Assembly (NCBI GenBank): GCA_039621445.1
Contig: CP154954.1
Coordinates: forward strand, 32,589,455-32,653,454
Origin: Euglena gracilis
Taxonomy: Eukaryota > Euglenida > Euglenophyceae > Euglenales
Reading direction: 5' to 3'
DNA length: 64,000 nucleotides
The number at the start of each line of letters is the position of its first letter. The first letter of the stretch is position 1. The notes below the pieces were generated by a model that was not told where the DNA came from, searched no databases, and worked only from the letters and a program-made list of their open reading frames with translations. Of the stretch, positions 53,373 through 62,447 are shown piece after piece. Position numbers and translations under genes: made by a program.

Positions 53373-55008
53373 GGGGAGGGTTTTAGGTGGAAGCAGGGGG
53401 AAGTTGGGTGCGGGGACTGTGGTGGTGGCGGAGCACCCCTACGTCCCTGGCCCTGATTCTGATTTTGTTTGTGTGATTGTTATTCGTGTCTTCGCAGGTT
53501 CAACTTCAATTTCAAATTCAGATTTCAAACCCCTGCGACTGCCCCTTGGCTACGGGCGTGGGGCCGGTGGCCCCAGAAGCCGGGGGCCTGGTGGCCCTCT
53601 CAAGGGGACAGGACGGCCGGGCGGGGCGAGGAGGCCGCACAACTGCACGGGGGGGGGCTCCCATCCCCAAGGGCCCCTGGGGGGCGCACATTCTCCCCTC
53701 CCAGGGCTGGCCTCGCCCAACACCCGCGGCCACAGAGCGCCTGCCCAGGGCGAGTGCCCCCCGGCGCCCACTCGCCGCACGTGCTCAACACCGCACGGTG
53801 CAGCACCCGGGCGCCGAGGGGGCCCACGAGGCCGCTAGGGCCCAAGGGGGGGCCTCGAGCCTCTGCATTCCTTCAGTTCTGCCCTTCACATCACCGTTTG
53901 ATTTCTTTTTCGATTTCAGTTCTGAATTTTGGAGGGCCCCGCCAAGGCGGGGGGGCTGACGGCGGACACCCCTCCTCGGCCCACCATGCCGGGGGGGGGG
54001 GGGGGCACCTACCATTTTAACCAATTTTTGATGGTTGGCCACACACCTCTTCGGCCCACCGTGCCGAGGGAGGGGGGGGGGCGCCTGCCAATTCTTCCCT
54101 ATTTTTGACGGTTGGCTGCCCCCCTCATCGGCCAACCGTGCCGACGGAAAGGGGCGGGCGGCCAGGGCGCCTGCCGATTTTTTTGCTGTTGTCCACACCC
54201 CTCCTCGGCCCACCATGTCGGGGGAGGGGGGGGGGGGCGTCTGCTGATTTTCCACTTTTTTTAAAAAAAAATACACCCCGTCGGCCAATTTTTGAAGTTA
54301 ACCACGCCAAGGGGGGGGGGGAAGCGCCAAACCCCCTCCGCATCGGAGGGAGCGGGGGGGGGGCAGCCCCCAGCCCCCCTCTCAAGAGGACGGGCCACGG
54401 CCAAGGCGGCCCAGCCCACCACGCGGAGGGGGGGCGTCCCCGCCCCCCTCCGCGGGGGGGGGGGGGCAGCCCCCTCCTCCAAGGAACGGGCCCCACCCAA
54501 GACGCCTCCCCGGCGCCCCCTCCAGCACGCACCCCTGCCAAGCCCCCGGGGGCCTTTTGCCCCGGGATACCGGGCAAGGCGGGGCGGCCCTGCTGGGTTG
54601 GTCAAATGTTTCCTTCCCAACATGCAAGAGCTTTCCACCCCAGGCCAAGCGGGGCCTGGGGGGGATCACAATTACACATTGGCATCGAGTGTTTCGGGGG
54701 GGGGGGCAGTCCGCCCCTACCCCTGGGCCAAGAAGGCTCACGGGACCGGAGGGGGAGCGGAGGGGCCCCAAGCGGTGCCTTCCCGGGTCACGAGCCCGGA
54801 GGCGCCCGTCCCCCTTCTCGCCCCTCCCCTGTACCCCCTCCCCGACAGCACGCGCCACACACGGCACGTGGCGCCACCGCTTGTGCGTTTCAACAAGAAA
54901 AAAATACAATTTTTTTCAGAGGCGGGAAAGCAAAAAGGGGGGGGCGGCACCTCGGACCGGCAAAGGAGTCCAATTTAAATTGCACGGCAATTTTTTTGAG
55001 GAGGGGAG
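53373..55008 (+). repeat. 3' untranslated region of element A with hairpin/G-run repeats (copy 2)
   Basis: Equivalent to 42547-44181, with the four TCGGCCCACCNTG units at about 53960-54280 and the PPT GAGGAGGGGAG (54998-55008). No gene. Confidence 0.7.
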
Positions 55009-55685
55009 TGTGCGCGGTCCGAGGGTGCCCGCCCCAAGGAGGGGTCCCAAGGGGGCCCAAAGGGGCCACGAAGGGCCGCGAGGGGGCTCCAAGGCCCCCA
55101 AGGGCCTTTTGAGGCCCCGCTGGCCCCCAAGGGGGCCCCACAGCCCATTTTGACCAAGCCAAGGGAAGGTAAAGGAGGGGGCAGGTTGAGAGGGCCAACA
55201 GGCAACCCCCAAGGGGATGCGCAAGCCCTGCTGGGCTTTGCGCATGCATGCGCACCCCCTTGGTGGGCGCTCAGATGGCGCAATTCATTAGGAATTGCGC
55301 AAAGTATACCAAGTAGCCCCCCCCAGCTGTAGCCCCCCTCCAATTGTACATTTTCTGTTCACAGTGCTCTGTTCACACTCTGTCATTGTGTTCACAAATT
55401 GTTTTCTTGCAAGTCAATTCAAGGACAAATGAAGGAAATACAAATAACAAATTTCAAGTTCAAGTCTCATTGATCAAGAATTGAAGTTCATTTGTAAAGA
55501 CAAGGTATGTCTTTTACCCATTATTCAACATCTCCATCTACACCAACACCCACCCCTACCCTACTTTTTCAACAAGGAGAAAACCCCCACCAGGTGGGCC
55601 CGACGGGCTCAAATTTTACGGATCCTACGCGGGTTGCGCCGCCAGGGGTCCCTTCACAGGTACCTCAGGAGGGTCAACCCTTACA
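55009..55685 (+). repeat. 3' LTR of element A (copy 2)
   Basis: 677 bp, TGTGCG...TTACA, followed by CCCT (55686-55689), which matches the target duplication left of the 5' LTR at 12964. Confidence 0.9.
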
Positions 55686-55689
55686 CCCT

Positions 55690-56511
55690 GTCAATTTCCC
55701 ATCTGCTGATGGGGTCTGCCAGGCATTCTTCTGAAGGTACCCAGTTGACTTGGAGGTTGAATTGGTGCTCCATGCACCACTTGAAAAATGGTCTCAGCAT
55801 TTTGTTGAAGGCGTCCTTTCTGCCCCCACCTTTTGTTAGGTAAAAGTAAATTACCTGGTTGTCCACTGACAAGGAAACGGTTTCCCCAGGTTTGCTCAAA
55901 CTTTTCACAGTGCTGATTGCTGCACTGAGCTCCTTAACACTGATGTGCAAAAATGGAGTCTTATCTCCAAAATTCCTGCACAATTTCTCCTGTGTGGATG
56001 TCTAGCCCCCCCCCCCCCAAGCATGGGTGCTGCTGTCTGAGTGCAACACTCAGGCTGCGTCTTGAGGGAATGGTCTGCCCCCCAGGTGTCCAGCAGAATT
56101 TTTATTTCCATTAATTGGGCATTGATTTCCTGGGAAATGGGGTGTTATGAGTCCCAGGGGGCTGTGGATTTTGCCACCAAAAAATTTGCCATGGTGTCTG
56201 TAAAAGCCCTTAAATAGGGCAGGGCCATTAGGTTGCATCTTATTTTGCCCAAAATGGAAGCCAATTGCCTTTTTGACATCTAATCCTTTTTCACAATTTT
56301 TCCCAGCTCCATTTTTATGGATTTGACTTTCTGGGGGGGCACCTGTAGTTTTCCTTCCTGGAAGTTTCAGTTGAAAACCCAGATGGGTTACCACTTGGGT
56401 GGGCTGGAGGGTGGACTTTTTCACATTGATTTTGAACCCAGAATTCAGCAAATCTTTGACAACTGTTTTCAGGTGATTTTGTGAATTGTTTTGGGTGGGG
56501 GCCAAAGTGAT
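55690..56511 (-). pseudogene. DIRS-type element, RNase H and part of RT (minus strand)
   Basis: Read on the minus strand from 56511 down: the end of RT (APTQNNSQNHLKTVV, LLNSGFKINVKKSTLQPTQV, LGFQLKLPGRK), then RNase H (FLHISVKELSAA, SLSVDNQVIYFYLTKGGG, VPSEECLADPISRW). It continues at 12967 on the other side of element A. It starts abruptly inside RT at 56511, where the plus-strand DIRS copy begins, so the two copies are head to head. G-run indels break the frame (for example the 14 C at 56007-56020). Confidence 0.85.
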
Positions 56512-57485
56512 GGCCACGGACCCTGGCAGACAGTGGTCAGAAAACCCCGAAAGGGGCAGAAGCAACAACCAGCAGGCCACCAAGGCCATTGGAGCCAGGG
56601 CCATTGGGGCCAACATTCTGCCAGTTATACCAATACCTTAAAACCTTGTTCAAGCTGGGCCATGGCGGCCACAACAGCAAGCCGGGCCATGGCGGCCAAA
56701 ACTGCAATGGCCATGGCGGCCGATGGAACAAAGGCCAGGGTGGCCAACAATTCCAAGGCCAGGGAGGCCGATTCCACGAACAAATGCCCAGTGGCAGGGC
56801 CAGGACAGGTCCACAACACCCCCCCAGTCATTTCTTCATCTCAAACCCCATCAGGGGTACAGGGTGGGCACCCAGTTGTCCCCCAAAATCTTCAATGGGC
56901 ATGTCGCCCAACATCCAAAAGAAGTCAATGGAGACTATCAAAGTTTCAAGAGTTGAGCCAACATCCAGAGGGCCAGATTTACTATCAACAACATCAACAA
57001 TTTCAAGGCCAATGTGGCCATCAATTATCAGAAGGGGAAAAACCCTAGAAGCTAATAGGCTGTCCCCAGCAGGGGGTTTCAATGTACAGTGGCAGCCCCA
57101 AGAGGATGCCCCCAAAGGGGCAGTGGAGGACAAGGGGGCAACCCACCCTCAAAATTCTTTGTCAGTGCCCATGGCAGGGGCAAACCTAAATAAGGGGGAG
57201 ACCCAAAAGGGGGCCACTATTGTATGTCAATCGACAACACCAATGACAAAGTGGAGGATCAGAGAGCCTGTGAGCAGAGCATGCACACCACTTTTAGAGA
57301 ATGCTCAATCCCCAGGGTCACCAGGGGTGCAATGTCCAACACCCCCCACCCAGCACCCAGAAAATCATCTAGTTGGGAAAATACATTCCATGGAGGAAAA
57401 ATGGGGAGACACCCCCCTGTACCAGAGACTTCAGAAAAGTCTAAAATGGTGGACAAAAAATGCCCCCCAGCAACATGTCAATTGA
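56512..57485 (+). pseudogene. DIRS-type element (plus strand), Gag-like region
   Basis: The open frame at 56589-57485 encodes a Gly/His/Gln-rich tract (GHGGHNSKPGHGGQNCNGHGG, shortened here to its core GHGGQNCNGHGG) and then an unstructured Pro/Ser/Thr-rich stretch. GGCCATGGCGGCCA-like repeats underlie the Gly tract. No zinc knuckle is seen. The position before RT and the composition suggest the RNA-binding Gag-like protein of DIRS elements. UGA and UAA separate it from RT. Its 5' terminus and left inverted repeat are missing. Confidence 0.55.
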
Positions 57486-58188
57486 TAAAAAATGGAATTC
57501 AACCCCCCTGGGTGAATCCCCCAAAAATTGTCCACCCACCCAAAACCCAGGGCCAACCTGGACCTGAACCAGGCAGAAAAAATTCTGCTGGATTACGAAA
57601 AAAACTGGGTCACTGAAACAAGTTTGGGATTCAGAAACCCAGCATTGATCCCCTGGTTTTTAATCTCCAAACCAGAAGGGGGAACAACCAAATGGAGAAT
57701 GATCAGCGACTGCAGAGAAATAAATCAGCAGTTTCAAGTAAAACCCTCCAAGTTGGATCATATCCAACACATTTTTCCAGTTTTGAAAAAAGGCCACTGG
57801 GCAGCAAAAATAGACCTAAAGGAGGCCTATTTTCATTTTCCAGTAACTCCAGGCCTCAGGCCATTTTTTAGGCATCCGGTAGGGGGGCAGAACTGTTAAT
57901 TTCAAACAGGCTGCTTTGGGCTAAATGTAATGCCCCAAATTTTCATGTCAGTCATGAAAAAATTCGAATAACTGTGGAGAAAAAGGGGCATCCAGGTGTT
58001 TATTTACCTGGACGACATTTTGCTGGTGGCCCCCACCCAAAACAATTCACAAAATCACCTGAAAACAGTTGTCAAAGATTTGCTGAATTCTGGGTTCAAA
58101 ATCAATGTGAAAAAGTCCACCCTCCAGCCCACCCAAGTGGTAACCCATCTGGGTTTTCAACTGAAACTTCCAGGAAGGAAAGCTACAG
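57486..58188 (+). pseudogene. DIRS-type reverse transcriptase (plus strand)
   Basis: Visible motifs are WRMISDCREINQQF, AAKIDLKEAYFHFPV, GCFGLNVMPQIFM, IYLDDILLV (catalytic YLDD near 58003-58014) and LLNSGFKINVKKSTL. This is the RT type of DIRS/PAT elements, with a LGFQLKLPGRK connection. Two in-frame UAA codons (57897-57899 and 57969-57971) interrupt it, both at places where a Gln codon would fit the family. Confidence 0.85.
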
Positions 58189-58860
58189 GTGCCCCCCCAG
58201 AAAGTCAAATCCATAAAAATGGAGCTGGGAAAAATTGTGAAAAAGGATTACATGTCAAAAAGGCAATTGGCTGTCATTTTGGGCAAAATAAGATGCAACC
58301 TAATGGCCCTGCCCTTTTTAAGGGCTTTTGCAGACACCATGGCAAATTTTTTGGTGGCAAAATCCACAGCCCCCTGGGACTCATAACACCCCATTTCCCA
58401 GGAAATAAAAGCCCAATTAAGGGAAATAAAAATTCTGCTGGACACCTGGGAGGCAGACCATTCCCTCAAAACGCAACCAGAGTGTTGCACTCAGACAGCA
58501 GAACCCATGCTTGGGAGGGGGGTTAGACATCCACACAGGAGAAATTGTGCAGCAATTTTGGAGAAAAGACTCCATTTTTGCACATCAATGTTAAGGAGCT
58601 CAGTGCAGCAATCAGCACTGTGAAAAGTTTGAGCAAACCTGGGGAAACCGTTTCCTTGTCAGTGGACAACCAGGCAATTTACTTTTACCTAACAAAAGGT
58701 GGGGGCAGAAAGGACCCCTTCAACAAAATGCAGAGACCATTTTTCAAGTGGTGCATGCAGCACCAAGTACACCTCCAAGTCAACTGGGTACCTTCAGAAG
58801 AATGCCTGGCAGACCCCATCAGCAGATGGGAAATGGACAGGGGGGGTTATCCTTTAGACC
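58189..58860 (+). pseudogene. DIRS-type RNase H (plus strand)
   Basis: VKSIKMELGKIVKKDYMSKR and LPFLRAFADTMANF form the connection. LHSDSRTHAWEG, LDIHTGEIVQQFW, FLHINVKELSAA, SVDNQAIYFYLTKGGG and CLADPISRW are RNase H. They alternate between two frames; the changes fall at the G run near 58518 and near 58565. A UAA after APWDS is shared with the minus-strand copy. Confidence 0.85.
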
Positions 58861-59350
58861 CCCAAACTTTTTCAATGGCTCAAACAACAGTTCAAAATTT
58901 TCATAAGTCTGGAAACAGATTTGTTTGCCTCCCCGGGCAACAAAAAACTGCCCAATTTTGTGGCCAGGTGGCCACTGGGATGCCACAGCAGTAAATGCAG
59001 TACAATGTCCACTGGACAACATGGGGGATCTTTATGCAAACCCCCCCTCGTCAATAATTCAACAAGTTCTACCCAGGTGAAAATGTTTCCCCAGACCAAA
59101 GTTTTGATGGTGACCCCCTACTGGGATTCAGCCACGTGGTGGCCCCAATTAATAGAAATGAAAGTTCCAGGGACCTCCTTCCTGAAAATCACCCTCTACA
59201 GGGGCATGTTCACCAACTGCAGAGGGGAGCAAATGCCACCCCCCAGGTGGCCCCTGGTTTGCATGATTTGCTCAGGCAAGTTTTGGAGGGGAAACAAATT
59301 CAGGTTGAGACCATTCACGATCTCCTGGGGAGAAACCCCAGCTTAAAACG
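58861..59350 (+). pseudogene. DIRS-type Dam-like domain (plus strand)
   Basis: LFASPGNKKLPNFVARWP, LDNMGDLYANPPSSIIQQVL and VLMVTPYWDSATWWPQLIEM follow RNase H, in the standard DIRS order RT-RH-Dam-YR. NPPS is the equivalent of the NPP(Y/F) box. It is broken by frame changes and a UGA. This domain provides the comparison for the Dam-like domain of LTR element A. Confidence 0.75.
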
Positions 59351-60178
59351 TTATCAGAGCGCTTTTGCACTTCTGTGGGTGACTTTGGAACACATGGGGG
59401 TGCCCCCCCCTGAAGCCACCACAGACCAAGTTGGTGACGCTTTAATTCAATTATTCCAATTTTCCAGGGCCCAAGCCCGTAATGCCTACAGTGCTATGCT
59501 TTTGATTCCTGGGTTTGGTGGGCTGAGATTCCACACTCTGTTAACCCCCTACAAGAGGCTTTGGAACCAAAAACCTGGAGACGTATGGGGCATTTTGGGA
59601 CCCCCTCCCAATCCTCCTGAGGCTGGCAAAGGCGCCCATGCCCACTGATATTTGTACATTGCGTATACAACTGATTTTTTGCTCACGAATCCTCTGTTTA
59701 TACCGACCCTCAGACTTATCGCAAGTCAAACGAACCACCAGTGTGTGGGTAGGGTACCCTACAGCAACATTAAGCGTAAAGGACAGAAATTCCATAAGTG
59801 GGAAAGGGTTGTGGCCATTCCCCAATGTCCCCAAAGAAGCCCCTTTCATTTAATGATGAGTTATGTGGCTTCCACACGTTTATTCGTCAGACCTGGGGGC
59901 CCCCCCCTGATTTCATTAAAACCCCCCTTTAGGGGCATAAGTGCTGACACTATTGCTTCCATCACAAAAGACTTTTTTGGCCTAACATGGGGTACTCCCC
60001 CAGGTGTGGGGGGCCCATTCCACCAGGGGGGCAGGGGTTGGTTTACTCAAAAAAATTGGGCCTTTCTGCCCAAGAAGTTTGTGAAATTGGTCAGTGGAGG
60101 GGGGTGGAGGCTTTTACAGCCCACTGTCAACGACTTGGTGCCCAAGGTGCCCTGGAAAATGCCCTGGCCCCCCTAATT
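59351..60178 (+). pseudogene. DIRS-type tyrosine recombinase (plus strand)
   Basis: N-terminal part YQSAFALLWVTLEHMGV and YSAMLLIPGFGGLRF, then the catalytic core: LCLYRPSDLSQVKRTT (first Arg), FRGISADTIASITKDF, and AHSTRGAG (HxxR, 60013-60036). The expected catalytic Tyr in the HYQRLGA segment is Cys here (AHCQRLGA), while the minus-strand copy near 11700 keeps Tyr. Several frame changes are present. It would have inserted the element by strand exchange without target duplication. Confidence 0.85.
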
Positions 60179-60228
60179 TCAGTGCACAATCTGGCCTCAC
60201 AAGGGCAAAGTGCGGAGCCCGAGGTGTC

Positions 60229-60592
60229 TCGTACTCCCTCGAGGAAAACCGACAAGGGAGGAAGGGACACCGAGGGCGAAGCACAAAGACCTTGTGAGCC
60301 CGACCCCCCCACCCGTAAAAGAAAATTTGGGTTCAAAAGCCTTCGGTCAGAAAGGTGGGGGCCAGGGGGGGAGAGGGGGGGGACACCCCCCAGGGGCAAG
60401 AAGCCACGTCGCCCAGTCGGAGCAGCATCGTCAGGCAACTCCGGCGAGGCGGCACTAAGCGGGGACTCCTAAACCAGCGCAACGAACAATCCAAACAACA
60501 CCGCCGGCGAGCAAGGCATGGCCTCACAAGGTCTTTGTGCTTCGCCCTCGGTGTCCCTTCCTCCCTTGTCGGTTTTCCTCGAGGGAGTACGA
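60229..60592 (+). repeat. 70-bp perfect inverted repeat at the DIRS 3' terminus
   Basis: The arms are 60229-60298 and 60523-60592; each starts or ends with TCGTACTCCCTCGAGG or its complement. They match base for base over about 70 bp, with a 224-bp spacer. DIRS elements carry inverted terminal repeats and internal complementary regions used for circularisation; this is the likely counterpart. The minus-strand copy has the same arrangement in decayed form. Confidence 0.85.
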
Positions 60593-61124
60593 GAAGTACA
60601 CCCAAGCCCATTTTTAGGGCAGAAAAATCTGGGTACTGGGGCTGGACCAAAATGAGGAGCGGGACAGGAGACCCCCAGAGTCAGCAAAACCGCACTTCGA
60701 GACGGTGACCTCACCATCTTCTTGTTCCCTCTGGTCTCTTCCTCCCTCCCCCTTCCTGTGTCGTGGGAGTCCGAGTCCACCTGCCACCGGCCTGGGCATA
60801 TTTCGACCAGAAGTGGGGAAGATGCAATCAAAGCCAAGGTGGTGGCCATGGGGGCCAATTCCGCAACAACTCCCTTCAGTAATGGGCAGAAAAAGTCTGG
60901 CTGGAAAAGGCTACTGGCTGGCTGGACCCCCCACGGGGTCGGGTTTTCTTAAATTAAGCCCTCCTCACAGCTTTTCATTCAACAACGCTCAGTACAGTGA
61001 GAAACATGCGACGCAACAGTGTATGAGAAAGCGAGTCACGATGGAAAGGGTGCAACTTCACAAGGGTTCATGGAGTAGCCGTTCATCGGCGTCCAAAGAC
61101 GCCAGGCCACCTTGCCACTTAAGG
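60593..61124. other. No recognisable feature
   Basis: Unique-looking DNA between the DIRS terminus and the hAT-like MITE. I see no supported coding sequence. Confidence 0.4.
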
Positions 61125-61132
61125 CCTGTGGC

Positions 61133-61523
61133 CAGGGTTTGATATAAGGAGGGGGGGGTCCGGACCCCCCTGCGGGCCAGGAGGGGGGGGGGGGACACCC
61201 CCCCCTAAACAGCGGCGCGGTCAGGGTGACCGATTTTCGGCCCGGCCGGGCCGAAAATTTTTGACCCCCCAAAACGACCAAAAGTGCCATTTTGGGCACT
61301 TTTGGGGCAAAAATTGGCCAAAAATGCAAAAATTTTTCGGCGCAAAGCGCCGGCGGAAAAAAAATGACCCCTTTTTGGGGGGGGTCCCGGGTACCCCCCG
61401 AGGGTCGGTCCGGACCCCCCCTTGCAGGTGGGGGGGGGGCCGGACCCCCCCTGTGGGCCAGGAGGGGGGGGGGGGGACACCCCCCCACCTAAACCATGTA
61501 CGCCCTCCTTATATCGAACCCTG
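61133..61523. mobile_element. hAT-like MITE with 8-bp target duplication
   Basis: The 391-bp element begins CAGGGTTTGATATAAGGAGG and ends with the inverted complement (CCTCCTTATATCGAACCCTG). It is flanked by CCTGTGGC on both sides (61125-61132 and 61524-61531). An 8-bp duplication and CAGGG termini are typical of the hAT superfamily. The inside is G/C-run rich with two related subterminal blocks (TCCGGACCCCCC, GGGCCAGGAGGGGG) and no coding capacity. A full-length transposase elsewhere would be needed for movement. Confidence 0.85.
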
Positions 61524-61531
61524 CCTGTGGC

Positions 61532-61880
61532 GCACCACGCGCCCAGGCCACAAGCTCAGCAGCCAGGGGTGCCGAAGCCCAAGTTCCAAAATGGTCAAGG
61601 GCCAGGGTTGAGAGAGTGCACAAAATGGACATCGCGAGGCCAAACGGTGTGTGAGCAGCTCAAATGCTTCGATTGGAAACGAAAACATTTTGGCGGGGGG
61701 GATGATCGCGAGTTTTGTCGCTCTTCAAACACCCCCCCCCCCCCCCCCGCAGAAGCTGCTGTGGCAGAAGTTTGAAAACGTTTTGAAACACATTTCCTTG
61801 CTGGGGGTTTGATTCCCCCCCAAAAAAACCTTGCAGCCCCACATAAATATAACCCCGGGCAGCGACGTTCGCAAAAAGAG
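61532..61880. other. No recognisable feature
   Basis: No coding sequence I can support; contains a C run near 61731-61748. Confidence 0.4.
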
Positions 61881-62447
61881 ATGGATGAGCCAGAGTTTGA
61901 CCCCTCAACCTGCGATTTCAAGCAGGTTTGCCCTCGCGTTGTCCAAATTTCGAAATGAAATCCAGTGGGCATCCAATTGGGTTTAGGAATATCAAGCTTA
62001 TTGCAAAATGTCACAAAGATAATTCTTCGTTTGATTTCAGTCCCCTCCCGTTCGATACTGCTTTTGCTCCACCTGTCGGTGCTCCCAAAGAGGTGAGACG
62101 GCATATAAGTGGAGAGGGTCTGCAGACAGCTATGTCAGTTTTTCACCTGAAATCCAATAATGATCCTGAAAATGTGTCTTTGAAATCGTCATTTTTTAAA
62201 ACCTGCCAGGCTTTCTCCCTTAAATCTGAAGCCAAGAAGCACAGTGCTGCGCAAAAAAGAGAGGCGATTGGGCAACACGGATGATACAAATGGGAGGAAA
62301 GCAACTCAGCCGTCTGGCTGCCATCAGCGCACAAAGTTATCGTGGCTGGAGCCCAATGGCTCCAGCCCCCCCCCCTTTGCTGACATGCAAGCACAAAGCC
62401 AGTGCAGCGCTTGCTTGGCCCCCCTTCCATACATACAGCAAAAATGA
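61881..62447 (+). CDS. Candidate small spliced host gene, Cys-rich product (weak)
   Basis: A possible exon 1 is 61881-61925 (ATG, 15 codons, ends CAG before GTTTG). A 115-bp stretch ending in a pyrimidine-rich TTTGATTTCAG (62040) would be intron 1. Exon 2 would be 62041-62092 (SPPVRYCFCSTCRCSQR), followed by GTGAGA. The third open stretch (KKERRLGNTDDTNGRKATQ, to UAA-free end 62447) can join in frame through an AG at 62240. The evenly sized introns and Cys-rich exon are suggestive. No family is recognised, and chance could produce this. Confidence 0.25.

Larger units (their letters stand above)
45128..55949. repeat. Tandem duplication, copy 2 (about 10.8 kb)
   Basis: The second copy of 34322-45127. 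It contains B's 3' region, B 3' LTR (46994-48099), E 3' end and LTR (48574-49172), A's pol (49177-53372), A's G-rich 3' region and A's 3' LTR (55009-55685), then DIRS sequence that continues normally past 55949. Confidence 0.85.
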
